Shown here piece after piece: positions 9,141 to 16,878 of a stretch of 33,070 nt of DNA (its first letter is position 1; the number at the start of each line of letters is the position of its first letter). The DNA is from Alistipes sp. CAG:514. GTDB taxonomy: Bacteria; Bacteroidota; Bacteroidia; Bacteroidales; UBA932. A program made the position numbers and the translations under genes. Where the stretch lies: the NCBI GenBank assembly GCA_000431015.1, contig HF986048.1, positions 15,033-48,102 of the forward strand, written 5' to 3'. A model generated the notes under the pieces. That model ran no database searches, was not told the origin of the DNA, and saw nothing but the letters and a program-made list of their open reading frames with translations.

Positions 9141-10457
9141 ATGGAAGTAATTAAGAATCAAATCGATGATCTTAACATCGAACTGACAATCGCCCTGAAG
9201 GCGGAGGACTATGCCGAGCAGGAGAGGAAAAGGCTCGCCGCTTACAGAAGGAACGCTGACTTCAAGGGCTTCCGCAAGGGAATGGTTCCTCCTACACTTG
9301 TGAAGAAGATCTACGGAGAGCAGGCTCTCTACGAGGCCATCAACGGGGTGGTTTCGGAGCAGCTCGACAAGTTCATCAAGGACAACGACCTTCACATCCT
9401 CGGCGAGCCTATCGCCAGTGAGTCCCAGAAGGAGCAGGAGTGGAAGGACGGCAACGATTTCGAGTTCAAGTTCGACCTCGGACTCTCTCCGGCGATCGAC
9501 ATAGATGTCACGAAGGAGGATAAGATTCCGCACTACAAGATTGAGGTGACCGACAAGGCCAAGGCTGCCATGAAGGACAGCATCCTCAGGCAGTACGGAC
9601 AGCTCGAAGAGGGCGAGGCCGCCGGAGAGGAGGACTATGTTGTGGTTGATTTCAAGCAGGGCGAGAAGACTGTGGAAGGCGTTTATGTCGCCGTTGACAA
9701 GGTTGAGGGAGACGCGAGGAAAAACTTCCTCGGAGCCAAGGTAGATGCCAAGTTCGACATCAATGTCAACGAGGCTTTCACCAACGAGACCGACAGGGCT
9801 TCCATGCTTAAGATGAAGAAGGAGGAGCTTGCCGCCCTTGATCCGGTGTGGAACGTGACAGTGGTGAATGTCAAGACTTTCGTTCCTGCCACCGAGTCTC
9901 AGGAGACCTACGACAAGGTCTTCGGCAAGGACGCTGTGAAGACAGCCGAGGAATTCGACGCCAAGATCGCCGAAAGACTTGAGGCCAACTACAAGCAGGA
10001 GGCGGACTACAGGCTCTCGCAGGATCTCCGCAAGTACCTTGTGGACAAGGCCGCGGTGAATGTGCCGGAGGCGTTCCTCAAGAGATGGCTCTATGAGAAC
10101 AACAAGGAGAAGTTCACGAAGGAGCAGATCGAGAAAGAGTTTGACGCTTTCCTCGGAGACTTCCGCTGGCAGCTTGTCAGGGGCTCGCTGATGAAGAAGT
10201 TCGACCTCAAGGTTGAGGACAAGGACATGCTTGAGGCTGCCAAGGCTTTCGCCGCCTACCAGTACGCTATGTACGGAATGGGTAACGTTCCTGAGGAACT
10301 TCTCACCGATGCTGCCGCCCAGTTGCTCAAGGACGAGAGACAGATCCGCAACATTGAGGAGAACGTCGAGAACGAGAAGGTGATCGCCGCCGTCAAGGAG
10401 AAGGTTACCCTTCAGAACAAGAAGATCTCCGAGGAGAAATTCCGCGCGCTTAAGTAA
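9141..10457 (+). CDS. tig: Trigger factor
   Basis: A ribosome-associated chaperone that meets nascent chains at the exit tunnel. The 438-residue protein has the ribosome-binding signature GFRKG at 43-47, with Phe44-Arg45-Lys46 at the same residue numbers as in the E. coli FRK motif. A divergent PPIase-like domain (about 150-245) follows, then a long helical C-terminal chaperone domain. The PPIase region is weakly conserved and may lack isomerase activity, as is common in Bacteroidota. It lies 2 bases before clpP. The tig-clpP-clpX order is widespread in bacteria and confirms all three calls. The leader is A/T-rich (AACAAATTATGG) with no Shine-Dalgarno. Confidence 0.93.
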   Translation: MEVIKNQIDDLNIELTIALKAEDYAEQERKRLAAYRRNADFKGFRKGMVPPTLVKKIYGEQALYEAINGVVSEQLDKFIKDNDLHILGEPIASESQKEQEWKDGNDFEFKFDLGLSPAIDIDVTKEDKIPHYKIEVTDKAKAAMKDSILRQYGQLEEGEAAGEEDYVVVDFKQGEKTVEGVYVAVDKVEGDARKNFLGAKVDAKFDINVNEAFTNETDRASMLKMKKEELAALDPVWNVTVVNVKTFVPATESQETYDKVFGKDAVKTAEEFDAKIAERLEANYKQEADYRLSQDLRKYLVDKAAVNVPEAFLKRWLYENNKEKFTKEQIEKEFDAFLGDFRWQLVRGSLMKKFDLKVEDKDMLEAAKAFAAYQYAMYGMGNVPEELLTDAAAQLLKDERQIRNIEENVENEKVIAAVKEKVTLQNKKISEEKFRALK

Positions 10458-10459
10458 TT

Positions 10460-11131
10460 ATGGACAAGGAGTTTCAGAAATATGCGACCAAGGGTCTTGG
10501 GCTTAGTTCCATGACCCTTGACCGTTATCGTACGGCCACGGACGCCTACATCAATCCGACCATCATCGAGGAAAGGAAGCTGAATGTGGCCTCCATGGAC
10601 GTGTTCAGCCGCCTGATGATGGACAGGATAATATTCCTTGGCGTTCCGATCGATGATGATGTCGCCAACATCATCCAGGCCCAGCTGCTCTTCCTTGCCT
10701 CTACGGATTCCTCGGTGGACATCTCGCTCTACATCAACACTCCCGGCGGTCAGGTGACTTCCGGTCTGGCGATCTATGACACCATGCAGCTGGTCGAGCC
10801 AGATGTGGCTACCATCTGTACCGGCATGGCCGCGTCGATGGGTTCGGTTCTGCTTTGCGCCGGCGAGAAGGGCAAGCGCTCGTGTCTTCCTCATTCAAGG
10901 GTGCTGATCCATCAGCCTCTGGGCGGCGCCCAGGGACAGGCGTCCGACATCATGATCGCCGCCAAGGAGATCGAGAAGACCCGCAAGGAACTGTACGACA
11001 TCATCTCCCAGCATTCCGGACAGCCTTACGAGAAGGTGTTCGCCGACGCTGACAGGGACTACTGGATGACAGCTCAGGAGGCTCTTGAGTACGGAATGGT
11101 GGATGAGATCCTCACAAAGAAATCCAAATAA
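10460..11131 (+). CDS. clpP: ATP-dependent Clp protease proteolytic subunit
   Basis: The serine peptidase of the ClpXP and ClpCP machines, which forms a double heptameric barrel. The 223-residue protein shows the catalytic triad Ser126 (MAASMGS), His151 (RVLIHQPLGG) and Asp200 (DADRDYWMTA). The N-terminus is about 25-30 residues longer than E. coli ClpP's mature form, consistent with a propeptide or an extended axial loop. It starts 2 bases after tig, and its TAA stop overlaps the clpX ATG by one base. A ClpC-type unfoldase that could also dock on it is encoded at 30464-32818. Confidence 0.96.
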   Translation: MDKEFQKYATKGLGLSSMTLDRYRTATDAYINPTIIEERKLNVASMDVFSRLMMDRIIFLGVPIDDDVANIIQAQLLFLASTDSSVDISLYINTPGGQVTSGLAIYDTMQLVEPDVATICTGMAASMGSVLLCAGEKGKRSCLPHSRVLIHQPLGGAQGQASDIMIAAKEIEKTRKELYDIISQHSGQPYEKVFADADRDYWMTAQEALEYGMVDEILTKKSK

Positions 11132-12369
11132 TGCCACAGAAGAAGAATTCAGGCACGGCAAGGCATTGCATGTTCTGCGGCAGGTCGGAGCGTGATGTTC
11201 CGTTCCTGCTCCAAGGTATCGACGGCTTCATCTGCAGCGACTGTGTCGAACTCGCCCACAACTACCTTGAGGACGCTCTCGGGGGCGCTTCCAATAAGGA
11301 AGGGAAATCCTTGGGGCGGCTCGACTCGCTGAAAAAGCCTGTCGAGATCAAGGAGTTTCTTGATGAATATGTCATCGGTCAGGACCGCGCCAAGAAGATG
11401 CTCGCCGTCGCGGTCTACAACCACTACAAGAGGATCAACCACAATCTGGTGGACAAGCCTGACGACGGAGTCGAGCTGGAGAAGTCCAACATCTTGCTTG
11501 TGGGCCCGACCGGAACAGGAAAGACCTTGCTGGCCAAGACGATAGCAAAACTGTTGGACGTTCCGTTCACGATTGTGGACGCGACTGTCCTGACCGAGGC
11601 CGGCTATGTCGGGGAGGATGTCGAGAGCATCCTCACGAGGCTTCTCCAGGAGGCTGATTTCGATGTGGCGAAGGCCGAGAGGGGAATCGTGTTCATCGAC
11701 GAGATTGACAAGATCGCCCGCAAGAGCGACAATCCGTCCATCACACGTGATGTTTCCGGTGAGGGAGTCCAGCAGGCTATGCTGAAACTCCTCGAAGGCA
11801 ATGTCATTAACGTCCCGCCGAAAGGAGGCCGCAAGCATCCTGAGCAGGAGTTCATCCACGTGAACACGCAGAACATCCTGTTCATCTGCGGAGGCGCTTT
11901 CGAGGGAATCGAGCGCCGCATAGCCCAGAGGCTCAACACCCAGGTCATCGGATTCGGCGCGGCCCAGAAGCAGGCCGTTGACAAGAACAACCTCTTGAAA
12001 TATGTCGATGCTCAGGATTTGAGGGCTTACGGTCTCATCCCCGAGATCATCGGTCGTCTCCCGGTCATCACCTACCTCGACGCCCTTGACAGGGATGCCC
12101 TGCTGAGGATCCTTACCGAGCCGAAGAACGCCATCCTCAAGCAGTATGCGAAACTGTTCGAGATTGACGGAATGACTCTCAAGATTGAGGATGGAGTCAG
12201 GGAACTCATAGTTGACACCGCCATCAAGAACAAGCTCGGGGCCCGTGGCCTCCGTTCGATCTGTGAGCAGATTTTCGATGACGCGATGTACGACGCTCCG
12301 TCCTCCCGCAAAAAGACATTCACCGTCACCCTCGACTACGCCAAATCCAAGCTGGAAAATTCGCTGTAG
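11131..12369 (+). CDS. clpX: ATP-dependent Clp protease unfoldase ClpX
   Basis: An AAA+ hexameric unfoldase that feeds substrates to ClpP. The 412-residue protein carries the N-terminal zinc-binding domain (Cys13, Cys16, Cys35, Cys38), Walker A GPTGTGKT at 125-132, the GYVG pore loop at 158-161, Walker B VFIDE ending at 191, the RKH pore-2 loop in GGRKHP near 232-237, and the ClpP-docking tripeptide IGF at 273-275. All functional motifs are intact. Its ATG overlaps the clpP stop. It closes the long plus-strand unit that begins at gyrB. A structured inverted repeat begins five bases after the stop. Confidence 0.97.
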   Translation: MPQKKNSGTARHCMFCGRSERDVPFLLQGIDGFICSDCVELAHNYLEDALGGASNKEGKSLGRLDSLKKPVEIKEFLDEYVIGQDRAKKMLAVAVYNHYKRINHNLVDKPDDGVELEKSNILLVGPTGTGKTLLAKTIAKLLDVPFTIVDATVLTEAGYVGEDVESILTRLLQEADFDVAKAERGIVFIDEIDKIARKSDNPSITRDVSGEGVQQAMLKLLEGNVINVPPKGGRKHPEQEFIHVNTQNILFICGGAFEGIERRIAQRLNTQVIGFGAAQKQAVDKNNLLKYVDAQDLRAYGLIPEIIGRLPVITYLDALDRDALLRILTEPKNAILKQYAKLFEIDGMTLKIEDGVRELIVDTAIKNKLGARGLRSICEQIFDDAMYDAPSSRKKTFTVTLDYAKSKLENSL

Positions 12370-12373
12370 CCTT

Positions 12374-12484
12374 CGTGGCGGCCAACTGATTGCCCATCAG
12401 TAGAATGATATACCCTTCTCCTATCCGTAACAGGTGGAAGAAGGGTATGTCTGTGTATTCATTTATAATTAGTTGGCCGCTACG
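12374..12484. repeat. Structured intergenic element 1 (outer stem plus inner hairpin), likely bidirectional terminator
   Basis: Outer arms 12374-12391 and 12467-12484 match at 16 of 18 positions; both mismatches become G-U pairs in plus-strand RNA. Inside, 12410-12419 and 12439-12448 form a perfect 10-bp stem (ATACCCTTCT and its complement) whose loop carries CCGTAAC. A small hairpin ACTGAT-TGCCC-ATCAGT lies at 12385-12401. The element fills the gap between the convergent clpX and metallophosphoesterase genes, and its right arm overlaps the last codons of the latter. It resembles element 2 at 15350-15452. Confidence 0.75.
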
Positions 12485-13557
12485 CTCCTAAGGGTGGCGA
12501 CGACATATTCGGATCGGGTGCCGATGCGGAACTTGCCGCCCCAGATGCCTATGCCTGAGCTGACATAGTAGCGGGTTTTGCCGCGCTGATGCTCGCCCCA
12601 GGAATCCTCGAAGAGCCTGTCGGTGATCCACGAGGCCGGCCAGATCTGGCCACGGTGCGTGTGGCCGCTGAACTGGAAGTCAATTCCGTGATCTTCCGCT
12701 TCTTCCAGATGGTACGGCTGGTGGTCTAACAGAATGGTGTAGAGACTGTCGGTTGTCCCGCTCATCAGATCGTCCAGGCTCTTGCGTTTCGGATTCGACC
12801 TGTCATCCCGACCAATGACGCGAAGAGAGCCTATCGCGGCGACGCTGTCCCTTAATAGGTTGATTCCGGCTTCGTTGTAGAATGACAAGGCCTTCGGGAT
12901 TCCGGAATAATATTCGTGATTGCCGAAGCAGGCATAGACCGGAGCCTCAAGGCGGTGGAATTCCTCGGCGACATTTTCCCTTATGAGCGGCTGGACGTTG
13001 ATATCCACGATGTCGCCACCGATGAGAATGAGGTCCGGCTTCTCGGCGTTGATGATGTCCACCCACTTGGCGAAATCCGCCCTCCGGTTGTGATAGCCAA
13101 GGTGCAAGTCGCTGATCATCACGATTTTCAAATCCTTGTCAAGATGCTTCTCCGTTGTCAGTTCAAGCGGCTGGCGCACCTTGTGCTTGTAATGAATATT
13201 CCCGTAAATGAATATTCCTGCGATGGCTGCGAGGACACAGAGTGAGGCCAATCCGTTGCTGACCAGCCAGGCTTTCGGCACGAGGTGAACCAGTCTGCCA
13301 AGATCCAGAAGGACGAAAATCATCACCAGATAAAGCAGGATGAATATGGAGGACGTGCCTATCTCGTAGATTGTGGACGACAGCCAGAGAGGGACTTTGC
13401 CGAGGAATGGCATAAAGTTCAGGAACAAGAAAAGGAAAGCCCCGAGGCATCCCCCGACTATGAAGATTCTCCACACAGTGTCCAATGGAAGAATCATCCA
13501 GATGTGCCGCAGTGTATAACCAAGACCCGCCAGGGCCAGCAATGTCATAAAAATCAT
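12469..13557 (-). CDS. Membrane-anchored metallophosphoesterase (calcineurin-like, YkuE/YaeI type)
   Basis: The N-terminal third has about four hydrophobic helices (for example GGCLGAFLFLFLNFMPFL and SIFILLYLVMIFVLLDL). A calcineurin-type phosphoesterase domain follows with the metal motifs SDLHLG, GGDIVD, GNHEY and SGHTHRGQ in order. Such proteins hydrolyse phosphoesters, with some relatives acting on lipid-linked substrates such as UDP-diacylglucosamine; the substrate here is unknown. The frame extends upstream to a TTG at 13611, but a TAnnTTTG promoter on this strand at 13617-13624 would put the transcript start about there. I therefore use ATG 13557 (ATG 13548 also possible), giving 362 residues. 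It is divergent from the lipoprotein gene and convergent with clpX. Confidence 0.88.
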   Translation of the reverse strand: MIFMTLLALAGLGYTLRHIWMILPLDTVWRIFIVGGCLGAFLFLFLNFMPFLGKVPLWLSSTIYEIGTSSIFILLYLVMIFVLLDLGRLVHLVPKAWLVSNGLASLCVLAAIAGIFIYGNIHYKHKVRQPLELTTEKHLDKDLKIVMISDLHLGYHNRRADFAKWVDIINAEKPDLILIGGDIVDINVQPLIRENVAEEFHRLEAPVYACFGNHEYYSGIPKALSFYNEAGINLLRDSVAAIGSLRVIGRDDRSNPKRKSLDDLMSGTTDSLYTILLDHQPYHLEEAEDHGIDFQFSGHTHRGQIWPASWITDRLFEDSWGEHQRGKTRYYVSSGIGIWGGKFRIGTRSEYVVATLRSVAAN

Positions 13558-13616
13558 TTCCTTAAATTTAGTGATATTCAAAAATCCATCCCGGATTTTT
13601 ATCTCAGTCAAGGCTG

Positions 13617-13624
13617 CAAAAATA
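13617..13624 (-). promoter_or_regulatory. Promoter -7 element (TATTTTTG) for the metallophosphoesterase
   Basis: An exact TAnnTTTG on the minus strand, 60 bases before ATG 13557. It argues against the TTG start at 13611, which would fall on the transcript start. Confidence 0.6.
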
Positions 13625-13637
13625 GTCGATATTTTAT

Positions 13638-13645
13638 TATATTTG
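13638..13645 (+). promoter_or_regulatory. Promoter -7 element (TATATTTG) for the Ig-like lipoprotein
   Basis: An exact TAnnTTTG, 37 bases before ATG 13683 and only 13 bases from the divergent minus-strand element, so the two promoters are packed back to back. Confidence 0.6.
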
Positions 13646-13682
13646 CCGTCAGTAAGATAAAGACTAACTTAACAAATTGGTT

Positions 13683-15338
13683 ATGAGCAAAATTAAATCG
13701 ATTATTGCCGCATTTGCGGTGATGCTGCCGTTTTTGTTCACATCTTGTGACAAGGATGTGAAGGTCTCCGGCGTTCAGATTACGCCTGAGGAAGTCACTT
13801 TGGGAACAGGTGAGACTCAAAAGCTTACTGTCACGGTCGAGCCTTCCGACGCCACTGATCCTGCATATTCATTGGAGTCAAGTGATCCTTCGGTCGCAGC
13901 CGTTCAGAATGATGTTGTGACCGCTGTCGCTCCTGGTGAGGCAGTGATCACCGCCACCACCGCCGACGGAAGCCTCAAGGCAACCTGCAAGGTGACTGTG
14001 GTAAAGCACGTTGAGGACATTTCCGTCTCTCCGACCCAGGTTAAGGTGATAGTCGGCAAGATGCAGGAGATCACCGTGGAGTTCACTCCTTCCGACGCGA
14101 CGAACAAGGAAGTCGAATGGGTGTCCTCCAAGCCTGAGATCGCGTCTGTCGCTGACGGCGTTGTGACGGGAATCGCTGTGGGAGAGGCCTTGATCACCGC
14201 CACAAGCGTTGACGGAGGTTTCGCCGCCGCGTGCAAGGTTGTCGTTGAGGAAGAGTTCAACGGAATCGTGGCGACTACAGCCGGTGGCTATTATTGTGGC
14301 GATCAGTACGAAAACGGATATGATAATGATTTCCTGTTCCTGCTTTCCGGAAACGTGAAGGAAGGCGGTGTGTCGCTGGCCGGAAAGGGTACCGCACTGT
14401 GGCTGGATCTCAACCTTCCTAAGACCGGTGCGACAACCTTGCCAGCGGAACACTATATTCCGCTCCTCTCTGATGATCAGGACCAGAGCTACACTTGGCT
14501 GCCCGGTACGGATATGGGCGCTTGGGGCATCATCGGATCATTCATCTACTCTTATCAGGAAGGAGATGCCGAGCCGCAGTACATTATGGCCGAGCAAGGC
14601 ACTGTTGACATCACGTTGAATGGTTCCGAGTACACGATCAACGCGGTCGTCACGGCCGGCGGCAAGGAGTACAAGTTCCGTTACACCGGAGCTGTGACCC
14701 TCAAGGATGTCAAGGATGCCGGAGATCCGCCGGCACAGGACTACACCGAGATCGATCTTGGTAATGAACTCACACAGGGCTACTTTGAGTTTGACGGAGA
14801 CATCTACAAAACAGGCGGCGTGTCCAACAACTGGCTCATTTACCTCGCTGACAGCAGAGTGGATTTCACAAAGCAGAATCTGGTCGGCCCGGGCAAGATA
14901 CTGATGCTTGAATTGAACACCGCTCCTTCAGACGGCAAAGTTCTTCCTGCCGGCACGTTCAATGTCCTTAATCCTATGGAGATCACCGCGGCTGCCTCTT
15001 TGACTCCGTTTACTGTGGTTCCCGGTTTGCCTGCCGAGGATGGTAGTATATATGGCACTTGGTATCTTGCGACTGACACCCAAGGTGGTGATTTCCAGCC
15101 ATTGTGTGGAGCCCAGAAAGGAACAGTCAGCGTCAAGAAGACAGGTGATACCTATACGATTGATTTCGACATCACTGATGATGACTTTAAGATTTCTGTA
15201 AAGGGATCTTACACAGGTAAGCCTTACATCCATGACGGCACTGCCAATACTACCTCTGTGTCAACCAGAGCGGCGGCCGCTTCCGGCAAAGCCTTGAATA
15301 TTCATAAGTCAGCGAGGCGTCAGGCTTTCCGTAAATAA
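13683..15338 (+). CDS. Lipoprotein with two Big_2 (Ig-like) domains and a duplicated C-terminal domain
   Basis: A 551-residue protein. MSKIKSIIAAFAVMLPFLFTSC is a lipoprotein signal peptide with Cys22 as the lipidated residue. Two bacterial Ig-like domains follow (about 27-105 and 107-190), each ending in the Big_2 pattern of an ITAT turn plus a final CKV strand. The rest (about 195-345 and 355-530) appears to be two copies of one unrecognised beta-rich domain. Each starts GY(Y/F) plus a GD.Y motif, has a middle LxLxLN strand followed by LPA, and ends in a GTV-Y-I-F/V strand series. A basic tail closes the protein. A TTG at 13677 is in frame, but ATG 13683 fits the signal peptide. It is probably surface or periplasmic; the ligand is unknown. 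Structured element 2 follows the stop. Confidence 0.85.
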   Translation: MSKIKSIIAAFAVMLPFLFTSCDKDVKVSGVQITPEEVTLGTGETQKLTVTVEPSDATDPAYSLESSDPSVAAVQNDVVTAVAPGEAVITATTADGSLKATCKVTVVKHVEDISVSPTQVKVIVGKMQEITVEFTPSDATNKEVEWVSSKPEIASVADGVVTGIAVGEALITATSVDGGFAAACKVVVEEEFNGIVATTAGGYYCGDQYENGYDNDFLFLLSGNVKEGGVSLAGKGTALWLDLNLPKTGATTLPAEHYIPLLSDDQDQSYTWLPGTDMGAWGIIGSFIYSYQEGDAEPQYIMAEQGTVDITLNGSEYTINAVVTAGGKEYKFRYTGAVTLKDVKDAGDPPAQDYTEIDLGNELTQGYFEFDGDIYKTGGVSNNWLIYLADSRVDFTKQNLVGPGKILMLELNTAPSDGKVLPAGTFNVLNPMEITAAASLTPFTVVPGLPAEDGSIYGTWYLATDTQGGDFQPLCGAQKGTVSVKKTGDTYTIDFDITDDDFKISVKGSYTGKPYIHDGTANTTSVSTRAAAASGKALNIHKSARRQAFRK

Positions 15339-15349
15339 TTCCGCGGAGG

Positions 15350-15452
15350 CTAACCGCTTGTTGGTTAATTAGATGAAGTGCCCTCCTCCTGCCCGTTACG
15401 GTAGTGAGGAGGGTATATTCTTTTCTTGAATATTAACGAGCTAAGCTCCACG
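15350..15452. repeat. Structured intergenic element 2, terminator-like, similar to element 1
   Basis: The core is a perfect 8-bp stem (15381-15388 and 15406-15413, CCCTCCTC and complement) whose loop carries CCGTTACGG, continued by a second small stem. GGGTATATTCTTTTCTTG follows and is U-rich enough to act as a terminator for the lipoprotein gene. Weak outer arms GGAGGCTAAC (from about 15346) and GAGCTAAGCTCC (about 15439-15450) enclose it. The region lines up with element 1 at 12374-12484 at about 27 of 38 bases over the core hairpin. Confidence 0.6.
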
Positions 15453-15453
15453 C

Positions 15454-15484
15454 TTGAAATTACCGTTGCTTTTGGCTATTTTTG
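15454..15484 (+). promoter_or_regulatory. Promoter for the M20 dipeptidase (TTG, 20 bases, TATTTTTG)
   Basis: TTG at 15454-15456 and TATTTTTG at 15477-15484 are separated by 20 bases, a textbook Bacteroidota -33/-7 pair. It decides the downstream start, since an in-frame TTG at 15454 is the -33 box itself. Confidence 0.75.
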
Positions 15485-15507
15485 TGAAACGCAAAAAACG
15501 CAAAGGA

Positions 15508-16872
15508 ATGAAGGAATATATTCAAGAAAACAGGGAACGGTTCTTCGAGGAACTGTTCTCTCTCCTGCGGATTCCGTCCATCAGTGCGAAGCAGGACCAC
15601 AAGAAGGATATGGAACGTTGCGCCGAGAGGCTGAAGGAACTGCTTCTGGAGGCTGGGGCCGACGAGGCCGGAGTCTATCCGAGCAAGGGTAATCCTGTGG
15701 TGTTCGGCAAGAAGATCATCAACCCGGAGTGGAAGACTGTGATGGTTTATGGCCACTATGACGTGCAGCCGCCGGAGCCGCTTGAAAAGTGGCACACGGA
15801 TCCGTTCGAGCCGGTGATCAAGCAGGACCCGACCGGTCAGGAGGCCATCTATGCCCGTGGAGCCAACGATGACAAAGGTCAACTCTTTATGCACATCAAG
15901 GCTTTTGAATATCTCCTTCGTAGCGGCAAACTTCGCCATAACGTGAAGTTCATCTTCGAGGGCGAGGAGGAGATCGGCAGTCCATCCCTTCCGGCTTGGG
16001 TCAAGGAACATAAGAAATGGCTTGGAGCCGATGTGATTCTGGTTTCGGACACGACGATGATCTCCGACAAGGTGCCTTCGATCAATTGCGGTATGAGGGG
16101 AATGTCCTATCTGGAGGTGACTCTGACAGGTCCGGATAAGGATCTGCATTCCGGACACTACGGTGGCACGGTCGCCAATCCTATCCAGACGCTTTGCGAT
16201 CTGATCTCAGGGCTGATCGACAAGGACGGACGCGTCACAATTCCGGGATTCTATGACGATGTCGTGGAACTTTCCAGAAAGGACAGGGCACAGCTCGCGA
16301 GAGCCCCGTTCGATCTCAAAGAGTTCGAAGAGTCGGTGGGTGTCAAGGCTTTGCGTGGAGAGAAAGGTTACACTCCGCTTGAGAGGATCGGCATCAGGCC
16401 TTGTCTGGATGTGTGCGGAATCTGGGGCGGTTACATCGGTGAGGGGGCCAAGACGGTTCTCCCGTCAGTCGCTCACGCCAAGATCTCGATGCGTCTCGTG
16501 CCGAATCAGGAGAGCGCCAAGATCACGAGGATATTCAAGAAACATCTGGAGAAGATCGCTCCGAAATATTGCCGCATAGAGGTCAAGCCGTGCGAGGGTG
16601 GGGAGGGATTCCTCATTCCGATTTCGTCTCCGGCGTTCCAGGCTGCTTCAAAGGCTATGGAGGAGGTTTATGGCGTCAAGCCGGTTCCGAGTCGTGGCGG
16701 CGGCAGCATCGCTGTGCTGGCGGATATGCAGAAGATCCTTGGAGTGGATCCGCTGCTGATGGGATTCGGCCTCGAGAGGGATACAATCCATTCTCCGAAC
16801 GAGAGTTACCTCCTTAGGCAGTTCTTCGCCGGCATGGAATCCATCGCCAAGTTTTATGACTATTATGTATAG
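15508..16872 (+). CDS. M20-family dipeptidase / metallopeptidase
   Basis: A 454-residue cytosolic dinuclear zinc peptidase of the PepV/CNDP-like M20 family, which cleaves dipeptides or short peptides. The metal and catalytic motifs appear in order: YGHYDVQPPEP (His ligand and catalytic Asp), GANDDKGQ (bridging Asp), EGEEEIGSP (catalytic Glu and Glu ligand), SDTTM (Asp ligand), and DTIHSPNE (final His ligand). The lid/dimerisation domain lies between, including DLHSGHYGG. Length is normal. The frame opens earlier, but those residues (MKLPLLLAIFVKRKK and on) overlap the promoter, so ATG 15508 is chosen. pyrF begins 6 bases after the stop, so the two are probably co-transcribed. The natural substrate cannot be read from sequence. 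Confidence 0.93.
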   Translation: MKEYIQENRERFFEELFSLLRIPSISAKQDHKKDMERCAERLKELLLEAGADEAGVYPSKGNPVVFGKKIINPEWKTVMVYGHYDVQPPEPLEKWHTDPFEPVIKQDPTGQEAIYARGANDDKGQLFMHIKAFEYLLRSGKLRHNVKFIFEGEEEIGSPSLPAWVKEHKKWLGADVILVSDTTMISDKVPSINCGMRGMSYLEVTLTGPDKDLHSGHYGGTVANPIQTLCDLISGLIDKDGRVTIPGFYDDVVELSRKDRAQLARAPFDLKEFEESVGVKALRGEKGYTPLERIGIRPCLDVCGIWGGYIGEGAKTVLPSVAHAKISMRLVPNQESAKITRIFKKHLEKIAPKYCRIEVKPCEGGEGFLIPISSPAFQAASKAMEEVYGVKPVPSRGGGSIAVLADMQKILGVDPLLMGFGLERDTIHSPNESYLLRQFFAGMESIAKFYDYYV

Positions 16873-16878
16873 CGGAAT

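Noticed and set aside
12410..12448. Riboswitch upstream of the phosphoesterase or clpX
   Set aside because: The hairpin is at the 3' ends of both genes rather than in a leader, and it has no known riboswitch core.
12374..12484. Insertion sequence or MITE with target-site duplication
   Set aside because: Terminal arms are inverted, but I see no flanking duplication and no transposase in the window. It is kept only as a repeat hypothesis.
13558..13611. Longer N-terminus of the metallophosphoesterase from TTG 13611
   Set aside because: The minus-strand TAnnTTTG at 13617-13624 would place the transcript start at or inside that codon; ATG 13557 begins directly at the hydrophobic segment.
15454..15507. 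Longer N-terminus of the M20 dipeptidase from TTG 15454
   Set aside because: These bases contain a well-spaced -33/-7 promoter, so they are not translated from it.
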